From positions 4,821,105-4,885,104 of the forward strand of contig JAHCVI010000003.1 of the NCBI GenBank assembly GCA_019096155.1: 64,000 nt of DNA, in the 5' to 3' direction. Below the pieces are notes generated by a model. That model saw only the letters and a list, made by a program, of their open reading frames with translations. It searched no databases and was not told the origin of the DNA. This DNA is from Staphylotrichum longicolle (Eukaryota > Ascomycota > Sordariomycetes > Sordariales > Chaetomiaceae). Position numbers and translations under genes: made by a program. Below are positions 1 through 11,532 of this stretch, in pieces (the first letter of the stretch is position 1; each line of letters opens with the position of its first letter).

Positions 1-81
1 CTGAATCAAAAGGGCGAGAAGGTTGACGTGGACATGTACGTGAACTACTCTCGCTACTACCTTCACCGCTATTCTTGTTGA
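1..81 (+). CDS. 3' end of a truncated gene (last 26 codons)
   Basis: The window opens inside a possible coding sequence that stays open for 26 codons and ends at TGA (79-81). Third positions are strongly G/C, as in real genes nearby. The residual C-terminus is hydrophilic and Tyr-rich (four Tyr within 13 residues) and ends Tyr-Ser-Cys. It is too short to assign to a family. A 26-codon open stretch can occur by chance, so this is only a likely gene end. Confidence 0.4.
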   Translation: MNQKGEKVDVDMYVNYSRYYLHRYSC

Positions 82-488
82 TGAGGCGCCGGGACTAACA
101 ACCTGCAGCTTTGCCTTCACTGATGGATTCAACTCGATCCCCCACCCGTTCGAGTGTGCCATCACCCCACGCTCGGAAAAACATGCACGTGTGATTGAGA
201 AGGAGTACCAGGAGGCCCTTGGAAAGCTGCAGCTCTACACAGCAGCAGGGAACAAGTTTTCGTAAAATGAGAAGGAGGGACTCGTAGAGTGAGAGGCAGA
301 ACATTCGGGAGCTTGTGGTTGGGGGACATCCAAAGGACGCCGAGGACCATGGTCAACGGTTTGCGGAGACGGACTGAAGCATGTGCTTTTTGTTGATTTT
401 ACTTGTACATACAGACCCTGGCGTCGCACTATATACAACCTGAACGAGGAAGCGTTGCAATTTTGATCATTGTAAACGACGCTCCAGT
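82..488. other. Intergenic, 3' ends face each other
   Basis: The stretch lies between the truncated plus-strand gene and the stop of the esterase on the minus strand. It should hold both transcript ends. I see no coding signal or repeat. Confidence 0.5.
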
Positions 489-1228
489 TTAGGCGGCATC
501 GAGAAGCTTCTTGATGAAGGCGAGCGCCTGCTGTCCGTACTTGTTGACGTATTGCTGATGCGAGTTGGCGTCGTTGCCGTTGCAGCAGTAGGGGTCGGTC
601 GAGTCGCAGTACGACTGGATGATGGACGTCTTGGCTGGCGAGCACTGGAAGCCCCTGGGCCGGGCGGCGAACTGTTTGTTTTGTGAGCTCGGGTCCTCAA
701 AATCCAGACCATGATTGGACTTACACCCTGGGCTTGGCATGTGCCGACATTGTACGGGAGGCCAACCACGTTGTGCGGGTCGCCCATGAAGATGGCGGCC
801 TTGACGGCGTTGAGGGCGCTGCCGGAAAGAGTCGCGCCAGCACCACCGCAGAGAGCGTTGTCCACAATCTGACCACCCTGAGAGTAGCCGATCAGAACAA
901 TCTTGGTGTTGGGGCAGCGCTGGTTCAAGCTGGTGACAGCTTTAACGACAGCCTGGGTGCCCTGGCTTGCCGAGTTCTCGTAGCTGACACCGCCGCACTG
1001 GGACTGGCCACCGCAAGCAGGATAGGTGATGGCCTCGCTCGTCGAGCCAGGGTAGGCCTGCTTGACCATGTTGACGAGACCCTGGGAGGTGCCGTAGCCT
1101 GCAGGCGCGGTCGTCTCGCGGGCTCCGAAGATGTGCACCCCGGGGCATGACTGCCGAGCTTCGATGTCGACTGGGCCAGCACTGACAAGGCCAGCAAGGA
1201 CGGGGATGGCAACGGCGGAGACCTTCAT
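489..1228 (-). CDS. Secreted acetylxylan esterase, carbohydrate esterase family 5
   Basis: Predicted exons are 1228-725 and 671-489, with a 53-bp intron (GTAAGT..CAG), giving 228 aa. The first ~18 residues are a signal peptide (MKVSAVAIPVLAGLVSAG), followed by a short pro-segment ending in Arg before QSCPGVHIFGARETTAP. The nucleophile motif GYSQGG sits near residue 116. The acid and His come from the Cys-rich C-terminal block (CDSTDPYCCNG, then the His in NSHQQY). Length and Cys spacing match CE5 acetylxylan esterases such as Trichoderma AXE I and Penicillium AXE II better than cutinases. No carbohydrate-binding module is attached. The enzyme would remove acetyl groups from xylan outside the cell. 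Family assignment is firm; specificity is inferred from motifs. Confidence 0.93.
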
Positions 1229-2874
1229 TTTGGATGTTTGTGTTGAGTCGCACTGTTAGTATGGGGCGAGAGATGTGTTGCTGAGCGATGCTGGACAAGA
1301 CAGTTCTCTGCCTCGAGTTTGGACCCTTCTTATATCCATGATAGTAGTCTGAACCCTTACCCGGGTCCGGACGGACGGGTGATCGAAAAAGGGAACGCGG
1401 AGATGTGCTCGGCGGAAGGCTGCCGAATGCCACGGCGGGACCTAGTCTCAATCCCAAAGTCCCTTCGGACAATATTGGGCTCACATTGGGTCTGGTATAT
1501 ACCCCTGAACCAACCAACACCGGGTACGGGGTCCAAGCTGGCGTCCAGGGATGACTCTAGGGCACCCCGCGCTGGCCGATGCTTGGTAATAACCATCCCA
1601 CCGTGTTCTTATTCATCGGAACTCACACGATATCTCACTAGGCCTTGGCCAAATAGAAAACGGAACGCATGACGATCTTTGTGTTCCGGGATCATCGAAG
1701 CATGAAAGTTGATCTGGATCTGTCCGCGACTCCACACTCGAATGCAAACCTCGTGCCCTCTTCAGCATGCTGTATAGCCGATAGTACCTGGCCCTGAAGA
1801 TCAATGCGCAGCACGAATGGGAGGCCTGTTTCACTTATGTTGATGCTTGGCATAGTGTTGCTTGTCTATTATGAGCCGGCAATACAGGGGCAATAAGCGC
1901 GGGTGAAATACCGAGCAGTGTCACGCTGTCTTGGATCGGCGGGCTCAGGCTGACGTCGATCTGTGGGGAAGATCTTTTGCCTAAATGTGCCCCATGGGGA
2001 AAGCAAGGCGTATTCATGCTAAACCGACATCAATCTGGAGATCGATGTTTGAATTGGAAAAGTGTATCAAGTTGGTGGACCAGGCATGGGGTTTCCTAGC
2101 TTGTTAAGCATGGAAGTGGCGTGTCTCGTCGGCCGGAGTAGGTAGCTAGTTTCCTCTGCGCCTGGGTTCAATCTGTCGGATGTTATTGGCACCATCGGGC
2201 CTGTGACTTGTAGGTTATGATTAAGGTAGGTTGGACTCGAAGCACCTCCCATTCCGCAGCCAGCGCCATGTTCAAGTGATACTGACTCGTGTTGCACCTA
2301 TTCTCGTAGCCGCTGAGAGCCCAGCAGGGCTGGATCACAACATTCAGAATCTCAATGGCAACTTTTGAACCAGATTATGACTTGTTTCTGGCTAGCCAAG
2401 TAATAGCCCTCACCGCAAGGGAGAGGGTAAGAGTGTGCAACTGAACTGAAAGTGAGGTAATCAACCACATCCCCGCTGTCCATCCCCCTACTTATCTCCA
2501 ACTCAATTTCCTCCGCCGCTTCCCGTCACACCAATCCTACCGCAAACTCGGATATCCCCAACCCATCCTTCCCATCCGTTCCTCCGAGCGCAAGCCGCCC
2601 AGAGCCACAGTGGTCAGTCTACGACTCGATCTCAACGGCAGGTCTGCCAGTTGGTGCGGAAGATGAGGTGCAGGCTTCCGTCGAAGGCGTCCACCTAGGT
2701 GATTCATCGAATTTTCCCTCACATTAGCTCATCTATTCTTTTTTGCTCTCTTTTCCTGTTGTCCATCCTTTCACGGTTTTTCCTCCCCTTTCATATTTTT
2801 CTTCTCCCTTGTGGAAACAACAGGCAAATAAACAAGACGCAAGCAAGACACAGAACAACAACCAGACGTCAAAC
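1229..2874. other. Intergenic region, 1.6 kb
   Basis: This should include the promoter of the esterase (minus strand, just above 1228) and the terminator of the DUF4360 gene. Open frames here (for example 1319-1672 plus, 2067-2297 minus) have no family resemblance and no consistent splice structure. No repeat was seen. Confidence 0.5.
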
Positions 2875-3606
2875 TTAGGCGTCGGAAGAGTCTGTGGGGT
2901 CGCAGCGGCGCCACTGCAGCGTCGCCTTGTAGGGGGCTCTCACAGTCATGGTTCCCGGGTAGGGAGTGGAGATTGGTGTGATGCGAATTTCCGAGTTGAC
3001 GTTGAGGATGGCTGTCGAGCCACCGCAGCGCGAAAAGGACTCGACACCGACGCCCGCAATCATGTTATAGTTGTCCTCGTAGGGGGCCAGAATGTTCTTT
3101 TGGAAGACAACTTCTTGGCTGCTGTCTCCTGCAAAGGTGTAGCCAGCGCGGCAAGTGCCCGTCTGGCCCTGGGAGAGGCTAGCATAGCCGGTGAAGCGGG
3201 TCTCAATGACGGAGAACCTATACCAGTCTCAGTGTTTGGTTTTCTTCTTTCTCGTACTGAACAGGCCTTGAATAAAATACAACTTCTCTCCTTCACAGCT
3301 TCCAACACAAGTATTGAGCCGGACTCACTGGTATCCAGCTGGGAACTGGAGGTTAATGCTGATGCGGCAGTTCTTGCGGCTGTTGGAAGGGCTGCTGCCC
3401 GGGCCGGCCGTCACAATGTACTCATCAAAGGCGACGTCAAAGATGGTGCCAGTGGCATCGACATTGACATAGGCATGGCCAACAGGACAGCCAGAGCCAA
3501 TGGCGGTGACGTTGACAATCTTGATATCCTTGGGAGCAGGCGGGGCGGCGGCAATGACGGCCGCGCTGACTGCGCTGGCGCAGAGGAGACCAGAGAGGAA
3601 CCGCAT
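2875..3606 (-). CDS. Secreted DUF4360-type protein
   Basis: Predicted exons are 3606-3329 and 3217-2875, separated by a 111-bp intron (GTGAGT..TATAG). They join in phase to give 206 aa. The start MRFLSGLLCASAVSAAVIAA is a clear signal peptide; an in-frame upstream ATG lies beyond it without one. The mature part has GSGCPVGHAYVNVDATGTIF, then a Cys pair (KNCRISINLQFPAGY), a middle strand-rich stretch, a Cys in GTCRAGYTFAGD, and a terminal LQWRRCD. This Cys and beta-strand layout is that of the fungal DUF4360 family of small secreted proteins, whose function is unknown. It is probably exported to the wall or medium. Confidence 0.85.
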
Positions 3607-5428
3607 GTTGAAGGTTGATTGCTTGACAGAGATTCTTGGAATATTGCAATCAGGACGAAACAAGCGTCTGATGAAGAAAGGCTGTTCATGGCCGGGCATC
3701 ATGAAGTCGAGGTCACTGACGTCTTATAGTCTCTGAGACCCCTGAGCCGCTCGCAAGTTTCTACTTCGCCCGACCTACCGTTATCGTTACCTCAAGACTA
3801 CATGGATCCTGCCTGCGTTCAACATCGCGACTATCCCCTTCCGGGTGCCCGAGCAGTGGCACCTGATCCTGAGCATCATGTTGCAACCAATGCTGCCATC
3901 CCCGCTCCATTAGCTTCGCGATGTGATCTCGGCAACGCCCCTGGAGTCAGGCACGTTACCGACGTCGCCATGGTGGCGTTTTGGGAGACCGGAATAAGGT
4001 TGGTCGGAGGGAACGAGCCCTTTAACGGGTTGCATTGCGAGTGAAGTTTTCACAACCTTCCTGAGCATGGCGACACTTCTGATAAGAGGAGGAGCTCTAT
4101 TTCCAGCTCCTTTGTGGCTATTCTTGTCAAGATTCATATTGCGCCGAGATTAACTTAGCAGATTGATGCTTCCCTTGACCGGGTTTTTGGTACCTCACGA
4201 TGCTCTCACTGGCTCCATGTGATCCAGGCATCCCTCATGGATTGGGAAGGGCATGCGAGGCGAGCCCGGTTCGGTGACTTTAATGTTGCCTTGAGCATGC
4301 TTTTCCATGCTGCATATGGGTCGAAACCTATTTGTAGCACCATCAGTGTGACAATGTCAGAATCTTGGTGAGTTGTTTGCTGCTGGTGCTCAACCCGGGG
4401 CAGCCCCTCCTCACGGAACGAGTTTCCAAACACAGAAGCCCAGACTGTAGCTGCAGTGTGGTGTGAAGACGGTCCATGACACCATATGGGATGGTACGCT
4501 GCAACAGCATTGATTCCTGTCTGTAGATTGTCGAATGGCTCGTTGTCTTGCACCAGCGTGGGGAATCGCCAAGGGACCTTGGCTCAGATATCAGCAAGCC
4601 ATCGCCATCCTCCTTTCCACGGCTATAAGATAAGGCATGCGATTGGCAGGCATTAAGCTGATACTACCCACAAAGATGCATAGAGATCCAGAGATTTTGG
4701 GGGGCTACTGGGACCCTTGTTGATGTCAAGACGCGGTCAACTTTTTGGGTCCTTGTCGCGCATGTCGATCTGGTCCCTACGTGCATGTTCGTTTGACCTT
4801 TTGCACTTCGGTTCAGAACCCGGCATAGGTACTGTGGCCGAACATGACACCACCCGTTCCAAGATATATTGTCAGTCCAGCGGCCAATGCGGAAAGACCG
4901 GGTGCTTGGGTGGGATTGCTGCTCGTCGATAGGGCCCAGACGGAAGGTCTTCATCTCTGGATAAAGTGCCCAACGGCTTGGCCACTTTCCGTCTGGGGAT
5001 TCTCCGCATGCTCGTCTGCTCGCTGGTCCTCAAGAGACCACTAAATCCGAGTACTGGCGTTTGCTTCGACTTCGCTTACACAGCCGACCTTCTTGGAGAT
5101 GTCTCGTTGAACATTCCATTGACACCATTGGTGGTGCAGCCCCTGTTTTGGCCGAGCATAACCAGCCCACCCTCAAACTGGTCCTAGGAGGCAGGTGGTA
5201 GCGCGGAGATTGGGGTCACCTGCGCTGCCAGCGCGGGGCTGCCCCTCAGGTGGGAGGTTTATTTCGCGGTTGGCACACGGCTTGCGGTTGAAGCGACGAA
5301 CGGCGGAAGTCGACACGTCGAATCTCGATAAACCGGAGGAGTGTTTAGCGATGGGGATCATGCACGTTGGCTACGGCACCTAGCTACCAAAATGGGAATG
5401 GTGTCTCCTCCTCACTACTATCCCCCTC
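3607..5428. other. Intergenic region, 1.8 kb
   Basis: This separates the start of the DUF4360 gene (minus) from the stop of the ADP-ribosylglycohydrolase (minus). Several short frames exist (for example 4206-4553 minus). None shows a signal peptide, a family motif or plausible splicing, and none was kept. Confidence 0.45.
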
Positions 5429-6502
5429 CTACGGTGTAAGCAGATAGGCCGCAACCTCTGTAAACTCCTTCCCAAATTGCAGCTTCTCCCTCCACCGCGG
5501 GGGTATCGCGTTAACACCATCCCTTGCTCCAAGCAGACCTCCCGCGATGGCACCATTCGTGTCAGTGTCCTGCCCGAAGCGCACCACATCCACCACGACA
5601 TCCTCCAGGGAGCGGGGATCAAATAAGGCGGCCACGGCGAGCACCAGGGACTCGAGGACGTGGCCAGACCCCTTGAAGGGTATGGCCTTGGTGGCGTTCG
5701 CGGCCTTCTTGGGCCCGTGGGCGGCAAGGTCCTGAACTTGCACGAGCAACTTGCCCGCGTCCATGGCGGCGCCGACCTTGTTCGCCGCGCGGCCCATCTT
5801 GACTTTCCGGGCTGCTGTCGGCTCCTGCTCGGCCTGGGCTGCGGCCCGCTCCACAGCTCGCTTCCCCGCCTGCCAAGCCTCGTCGGGTGACTCTCCGTCC
5901 ACCAGAGCCCGTACCATGGCATTGTAGGCCGCGCAGGCGATGGTGCAGTGCAAGTCGTCGTGGGTGATGGCCGAGATGTCGATTGATTCCGCATAGGCCT
6001 TCTCCGCGTCCGGCTGAAACAGAGCGGTCGGGATGCAGCGCATGAGGGACCCGTTCCCCGCGCGGCCCTCTCCAGCCCCAGACGTGCGCGGATCGGCCGT
6101 CTGCTTGAATCTCGAGATGCCGACCGACGTGGCACCGCCGACATCGCGAGGCATCTCGCCCCGGACACGACCAGGCCAGCGGCCATCATACCAGTCGACC
6201 ATGTACTGCGCCGCAAGCCTGATCACGTCTGCGGTCTTCGTTGATTGGGCTCGCTTCAGCTGCTCGGCGTCGCGGTAGGCGAGCAGAACCGCGCGGGTCA
6301 AATCGGTGTCGTCGGTTGCGTGCCCAGGCGGCCAGCCAAAGTGACCACCGCCGACAATGTCCCGCACGCCATGGGGATGGTTGGCTTGGATGTTCTCCCA
6401 GGCCTCGAATTCCACAGTCGCGCCCAGCGAGTCGCCTGCGTGTACACCAAGCAGGGCGCCAAGGATCCGTTCTTGACGGGTGGGAGCCGAAGAGTCCGAC
6501 AT
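5429..6502 (-). CDS. ADP-ribosylglycohydrolase (DraG/ARH family)
   Basis: A single uninterrupted 357-codon frame. The N-terminal block GALLGVHAGDSLGATVE and the metal-binding motif HATDDTDLTR (Thr63, Asp64, Asp65) are followed by GSLMRCIPTALF in the middle. The C-terminal GQDTDTNGAIAGGLLGA (Asp312, Asp314) completes the binuclear Mg site that defines the family. These enzymes hydrolyse ADP-ribose from proteins or from O-acetyl-ADP-ribose. There is no signal peptide or membrane segment, so the protein is probably cytosolic or nuclear. The absence of introns is unusual beside its neighbours and could reflect old transfer or a retro-origin; I cannot decide. A Lys/Ala-rich insertion near residues 215-265 is not part of the core. 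The substrate is unknown. Confidence 0.92.
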   Translation of the reverse strand: MSDSSAPTRQERILGALLGVHAGDSLGATVEFEAWENIQANHPHGVRDIVGGGHFGWPPGHATDDTDLTRAVLLAYRDAEQLKRAQSTKTADVIRLAAQYMVDWYDGRWPGRVRGEMPRDVGGATSVGISRFKQTADPRTSGAGEGRAGNGSLMRCIPTALFQPDAEKAYAESIDISAITHDDLHCTIACAAYNAMVRALVDGESPDEAWQAGKRAVERAAAQAEQEPTAARKVKMGRAANKVGAAMDAGKLLVQVQDLAAHGPKKAANATKAIPFKGSGHVLESLVLAVAALFDPRSLEDVVVDVVRFGQDTDTNGAIAGGLLGARDGVNAIPPRWREKLQFGKEFTEVAAYLLTP

Positions 6503-6942
6503 GATGGACCCTGAACAATAACGATATCTCTGATGTTGCTTGGATGTGACAATGTCTGGATCAGATACGAATTTGTCAAGGCTGGGGGCCTAATGCTCTC
6601 GCACTCATTGCCCAATTGGATAGAAGGGTTAGGGTTCATACTGTCAGAGAGCGGCAGCCCTTGACCATCCTCACAGCCAGGGTCAGCCGTGACACAGCCA
6701 TGGTGCACCGCCTTCAAAGGTTGCCACAAGTCCCCACGTGTCGGAATCCTATTCGAGCGATGAGGACTCTGAACGAGCAGGGTTTGTGCGAGACAATAAC
6801 ACGATGGCCGTGGTGGGGGCAGGGCTCCGCTCAAGAACAAGGACGTCGGATGCGGCTGCGATGCAAACAGGATGCACAGTTCGGCCACGAGCAGAGGATC
6901 TGTACGCTGGAAATCCAAGCTGGTCATTCTGGTATGACAAAG
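6503..6942. other. Intergenic, promoter of the ADP-ribosylglycohydrolase
   Basis: A 440-bp gap between two minus-strand genes: the terminator of the SulP gene and the promoter of the hydrolase. No coding signal or repeat. Confidence 0.5.
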
Positions 6943-9426
6943 CTACCGCGGCCCAGAGGTACGGGCATCCGAGAAGCCTGGCTCGTCCCCGTTCTCGGCC
7001 TCGGTAAGCTTCAACGCCTCGTGGACGTCGTCGACGAAATGGTGTTCTCCGCCTGCGAGCTCAATGATGCCGCTGCTTCGCAACAGTCGTCCGACTTCAG
7101 AGTCGCGTCCCGGGCCGCGGCTGAAGAAAATGCGCACCCCCCGCTGCCGGTTAGCGCGCACAATCTCCTCCAGCACCTGCGTCCCGCTGCCGTCTAGTGA
7201 AGTCACGCCGTGGATGTCAAAGATGATGTTGCGGTTCCAGTCCTCCCTCCTAAGCCGCGGCAGCGCCGGATGAGCCTCGCTCGTGCCGTACAGCTCCAGC
7301 CGACGCAATCGAGTCTTGAGTTCACCCGTGTTTGCAAATGTCAGGGGCTCGGGAATCTTGACAATCAGGCACCCCTCGATGAACTCGAGGCGGTCCAGGT
7401 TGACCTCTGCATTCTCAAACCGGTTGGTGCCCGGAATACGGCCAAGAATCTGGATCCGAGGACGCGTGGCATGCCGGATGACCTGGAGCAAGGAAAGACC
7501 GACGCCAATGGCCATGCCAAAGGACAGCGAGAAGAAGATGGTCGCAAGGACAATGATGGTCATGAGCCCGAGCTCTTGCCAGGCGCGTATTCTGAGAAAG
7601 AATGAGACGTCGTGAGGGCATTCTTCGATCAGAGACCACGCCACTACACTGATAAGGGACGACAAAACGGGTTTCTGCAAAGCCTGCGTTAGATATGGAT
7701 ACCTGTGGGTGGGGGTGGAGGCAGCCTGACCGGAAGATAGTAAAAATAAGGCAAGAGGAAGAGAATGCAGAGCAGCGTGAGGCCACTGAGGAGAATTGAG
7801 CTCACGGGGGTGCGACCTCCAGTGGATTTGTTGACCTTGCTTCTTCCATAACCTCCGAAAGCGGGAAGGCTGGAGAAGCAGGAGCCAACAATATTGGCTG
7901 TCCCGAGAGCGATGAGCTCGCGGTTGGGGCTCAACTGGATACCAGCAAAGCCGTCGCCCCCGAGGCTCTTTGCTGCAACCGACGACTCAAAAAAGCCGAG
8001 CAGCGCAATCAAGAAAGAGGTGCTCATGGCCTCGCGCATATACGTCATGTTGGAAGGTTGCAGGGGCCACCGGAAAGTGAAGAGGCGGCCGCTGGCAGCC
8101 TCGACCTTGCCAAGCACGGCGACACCAGCCTTGTCCCATTCATACCGGTAGGCCAGGAAGGCCGAGAGCACAACCACGATAAAGCGGTCCGGAATGTAGG
8201 CAACGCCTGGGTAGCGCGGTTGCAAGCGGCGCTTGATCTCGCGGCAAACCATGATGACAACAAAGCTGGTCGCGGCCACGGCCAAGGTGAGCGTGTGAAC
8301 TTGGTCCAGGTTCTTGAAGATGAAGGTGAGTTTATCGATGCTACTTGCGTGGCCGATATGGGCGTTATCGGCCAGCCGACTTAGCCCGAGCTCGGGAATG
8401 AGTTGATCGACAGCAACCACAACACCGATGGCACTGATGAAGCCGCGGAGGAACGGGCGGGAGAGCACGCTGTCGAGGAATCCTAGGCGGCCAATGCCGG
8501 CAATGAGCACCATGGCACCAGACATGCCGGCAACAATGCCGCAAAGCCTGGCGTGCAGCGTGGCGTCGCTATCACCGCCCTCGCCGCGATCAACGTTCGC
8601 CTTGATGACGGTGCCCACGAGCAAGGAGCCAGCAGCCTCCGGGCCCACAATCATGGCCGGGCAGCTGCCGAGAAGGGCGTAGATGAGGGGGTTGAAGACG
8701 AATGAGTAGAGACCGTTGAGGGGCGGGACATGCGCCAGGTTATCGGCGAGCGACAAGGCCATGGGGACGTACATGCCGGCCACGGTCAGCGCCCCGACGA
8801 AGTCGCCCTTGAAGTAGGACCAGCTATACTCGCGCGCCCAAACCATGACAGGCAGATAATAGGACATATACCTGGACCAGGCGAGCAGTCAGCACGCAGA
8901 ACGGCGGGGCAGGGGCGTGCGGGCAGGAATGTGCGAGCAGCGACGTACATGAGGGCGGAATCCTTGATACCATGGCGCTCGGCCAGCGCACTCGAGTTGC
9001 TCATTTTCTTGCTCTTCATCTTGGCTGCCCAATCCCTCTTCCACTTGCTCAATCTCCTGGACGAATCCTCCGAGAGGAGTCCACCCACCAGCGAGCTCTC
9101 GGCGTCGGATTCGGGAGGGCTGCTGGCCAGCGACTCGCCCAGCAGGCTGGTGGGGCTCGTGGGCCGCGGCGAGAAGGTGCCATGGTTGCAGGGCCCCTCG
9201 TGGGCTTCTTCCCGGAGAAATAGCGCGGTGCCGAGCAGGGCGTGGCGGCCGCTGCTTGGCTGCTACGGTATGAGCGGGCTGACGGGTTCGTCCCGTCGGG
9301 GAAAGCGGGATCCGGCACCTCGTCGGCGGAGCTGGTGGACGACGCGGTGTAAATCTGGCGCAGGCCGCTGGGGTGGGCAGGCGCATGATCGTGGCCCGGA
9401 CGGGGAGGATTCGACCGGGAGGACAT
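6943..9426 (-). CDS. SulP/SLC26-family anion transporter with C-terminal STAS domain
   Basis: Predicted exons: 9426-9319, 9262-8949, 8871-7731 and 7674-6943; introns of 56, 77 and 56 bp; 764 aa. Residues 1-140 are a low-complexity cytosolic tail. The SulP core begins at YYLPVMVWAREYSWSYFKGD and has about ten to twelve hydrophobic segments, with MIVGPEAAGSLLVGT and LPAFGGYGRSKVNKSTGGRT characteristic of the family. The last ~190 residues form a STAS domain (IIFDIHGVTSLDGSGTQVLE). The long N-tail and core resemble the fungal YGR125w/Vsb1-like branch, which acts at the vacuole, more than the plasma-membrane sulfate permeases. That is from memory and only suggestive. The first intron (donor GTGCCG) is the weakest call; it is chosen because it restores frame and removes a TAG. 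Confidence 0.88.
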
Positions 9427-10158
9427 TGTATGCAGTGTGTCGTCGGGGTTCACCTGGCGGGGCGCCGACGGAGAAGCATGGATGGGCGACCTTGGATAGG
9501 TAGACAGGGAAATAGTGCAACAAACAATTGGGACGCGGTCAAGCGCGGTCAAACAATGTTTGCCTGCATCAGATGCGAAGGGCAACCAGGTGCTAGGGCA
9601 CAATGCACAAGCGCCTTTTCTTCGTCAGAATCCCCAGCCATCAGTGGGGCGGTTTTGGAGAGTTAGCGGTCTAGAAAAGGGGAAAGAAAAAGCGTCGCGG
9701 CTTCGGCGCATCCCTGGACGATTTTTTGGGCGGGACTCGCGAACAAGCGTTGGTGGTGTCAGATGTCAACCAGGCTCACGCCCAGACTGGCCGGGCCTGG
9801 AAGACGGGAGGCACCCGGTCCACTCGGCTTGCTCATAAATCCGGCATGACCCCGCAGTTCACGTGACTGGGCCGCCGCTCTCACCAATGGGATCGCTCAT
9901 ATCTTTCAACAGTTCCGCCAAGGCCCACAAGGGTCAGAGTGTGGGTCTCGGGAGACAACTTCCAGCTTTGGAACCACACCGTGCCAGGACTGACATTCGA
10001 CAGTCAACTCTCTTTTGCGGGGAAAAGCCCGATGTTGCCTCAACACGCTTACAACTTTGCCATCGGAGTGTCGTGTCGTGTCATTTCAATTATTTGTTTT
10101 TTTTATTTACCCCCTTTGTCTCCATCTTCAGGTCTCAAGGGTCCGTGCAGCGCTCCAA

Positions 10159-10163
<5 letters not shown>

Positions 10164-10191
<28 letters not shown>
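10164..10191 (+). repeat. Poly-T tract (28 T)
   Basis: An uninterrupted run of T on the plus strand in intergenic DNA. Length is likely to vary between isolates and is prone to sequencing error. It could exclude nucleosomes or be a poly(A) relic on the minus strand; no retroelement sequence is attached. Confidence 0.9.
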
Positions 10192-11326
10192 CCCCATGCA
10201 GATTCGAATCAAGAATCAAGAAACCTCAACTTTCCCTGGCACCGAATATAGCGATTTTTGAACTGCTTAAGACGATCCCCAGCATATGATACAGACCCAA
10301 GAGTTGACACCGGGCTGGCGCGGATGGACTGGCATACTGAAACCCTGGGACTTGACAGCCTCGCTTCCACTCCACAGACCAGTCAGCTACATCAATGCCA
10401 CGCTATGTACGCTGGCTAACCCCAAGATACTCGCTCAAAGATTGCCCAGACCATAAACACAAAGTTCATCAACTCCATGACCATGATGACAGTGTCACAG
10501 CTTTATCTGCTCCCCCAGCTTCCTGCTCTTTTCCATTCTCCAGAGGCACTCAGTCTGGGGTCGGTTCAACATCCCCCGGGTGGTCTCTCCCAACAACTAA
10601 CATGCATTATAACCCTTCTAGGCATCATGAAACGTCACCGCAAGCTTCTCGACTTAATAGTCACATTATGCGTGTTGTGACAACTGATTCTGTCGGCCTT
10701 ATGCCGCTGTAACCGAGACCGAGTTGCCACCGTATACGGCTGTGGCCACCTTCGCGTTCAGAGACCCCACCGGTGTGGTGACGGCCAGGCCGATAGTCAC
10801 CTGGAAGAAATCGACGAGAAGCTTTTTGGTGGCGTTGGCCGATCGTGGCGTCTTCCTGATGGCCGCCCACCCTCTCCACGTAAGGTAGTGAGTTGCGACT
10901 TGACGCTCTTCAGTACAGCTGTCGGCTGGAATGCGATCCTAAAGGCGGTCCCCATACTTACTCGTCACATTTAGGAGACTGAAGAATGTCCTGCTCTGTG
11001 GTACTTATTCCAGTACCAATGGAACTATACTCACTACCCTTGCTGTCCTTCCCTTTCTCCACCTCAAAGGGAGGCTGCTCGCGCGAACCAGGACTTGAAA
11101 ACCAGTCTCCCTCGCAGCCTCGCGCTGCAGTCCGGGAGGCCGATTCTCGCCAAGCTCCTGCCGAGGCGGACTTTACAATGCTGGACAAAGCAGATATTGT
11201 GGCCAAACACGCCGATGAGACGCGGACGCAAAGGAGCAGAGGCGCTGTTGGTAGAGGCTGCCTGTGATTAAATAGACACCCGGCATTGGAGAGCGTAATG
11301 TTTGTTTGTCACCAGAGGAAGGGAAA

Positions 11327-11345
11327 GGGGGGGGGGGGGGGGGGG
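11327..11345 (+). repeat. Poly-G tract (19 G)
   Basis: An uninterrupted G run, preceded by purine-rich sequence, about 190 bp downstream of the checkpoint gene's stop. Capable of quadruplex formation; length uncertain because of homopolymer error. Confidence 0.85.
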
Positions 11346-11532
11346 AAGTTTGCAAAGCGCACTCTCAATACTTAGATATCCTTGCTTTGGGACCATACAA
11401 CTACATGAGGTAAGGGTGCCAGCCACCAGTTTTATTTCTTCAGCTTCCTGGCACCTCATAATGATGCCATGATCTCAGGCAACTTGGTTCATTCTTCCAC
11501 ATGGGTATCGTCTAACTCCAAACTACCTAATC

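Larger units (their letters stand above)
9427..11532. other. Intergenic region, 2.1 kb, with homopolymer tracts
   Basis: Promoter side of the transporter and terminator side of the checkpoint gene. It contains a 28-T tract and a 19-G tract, listed separately. No coding region was supported. Confidence 0.5.

Noticed and set aside
10160..10200. Poly-T run as a retroposon tail
   Set aside because: No element body or target-site duplication beside it.
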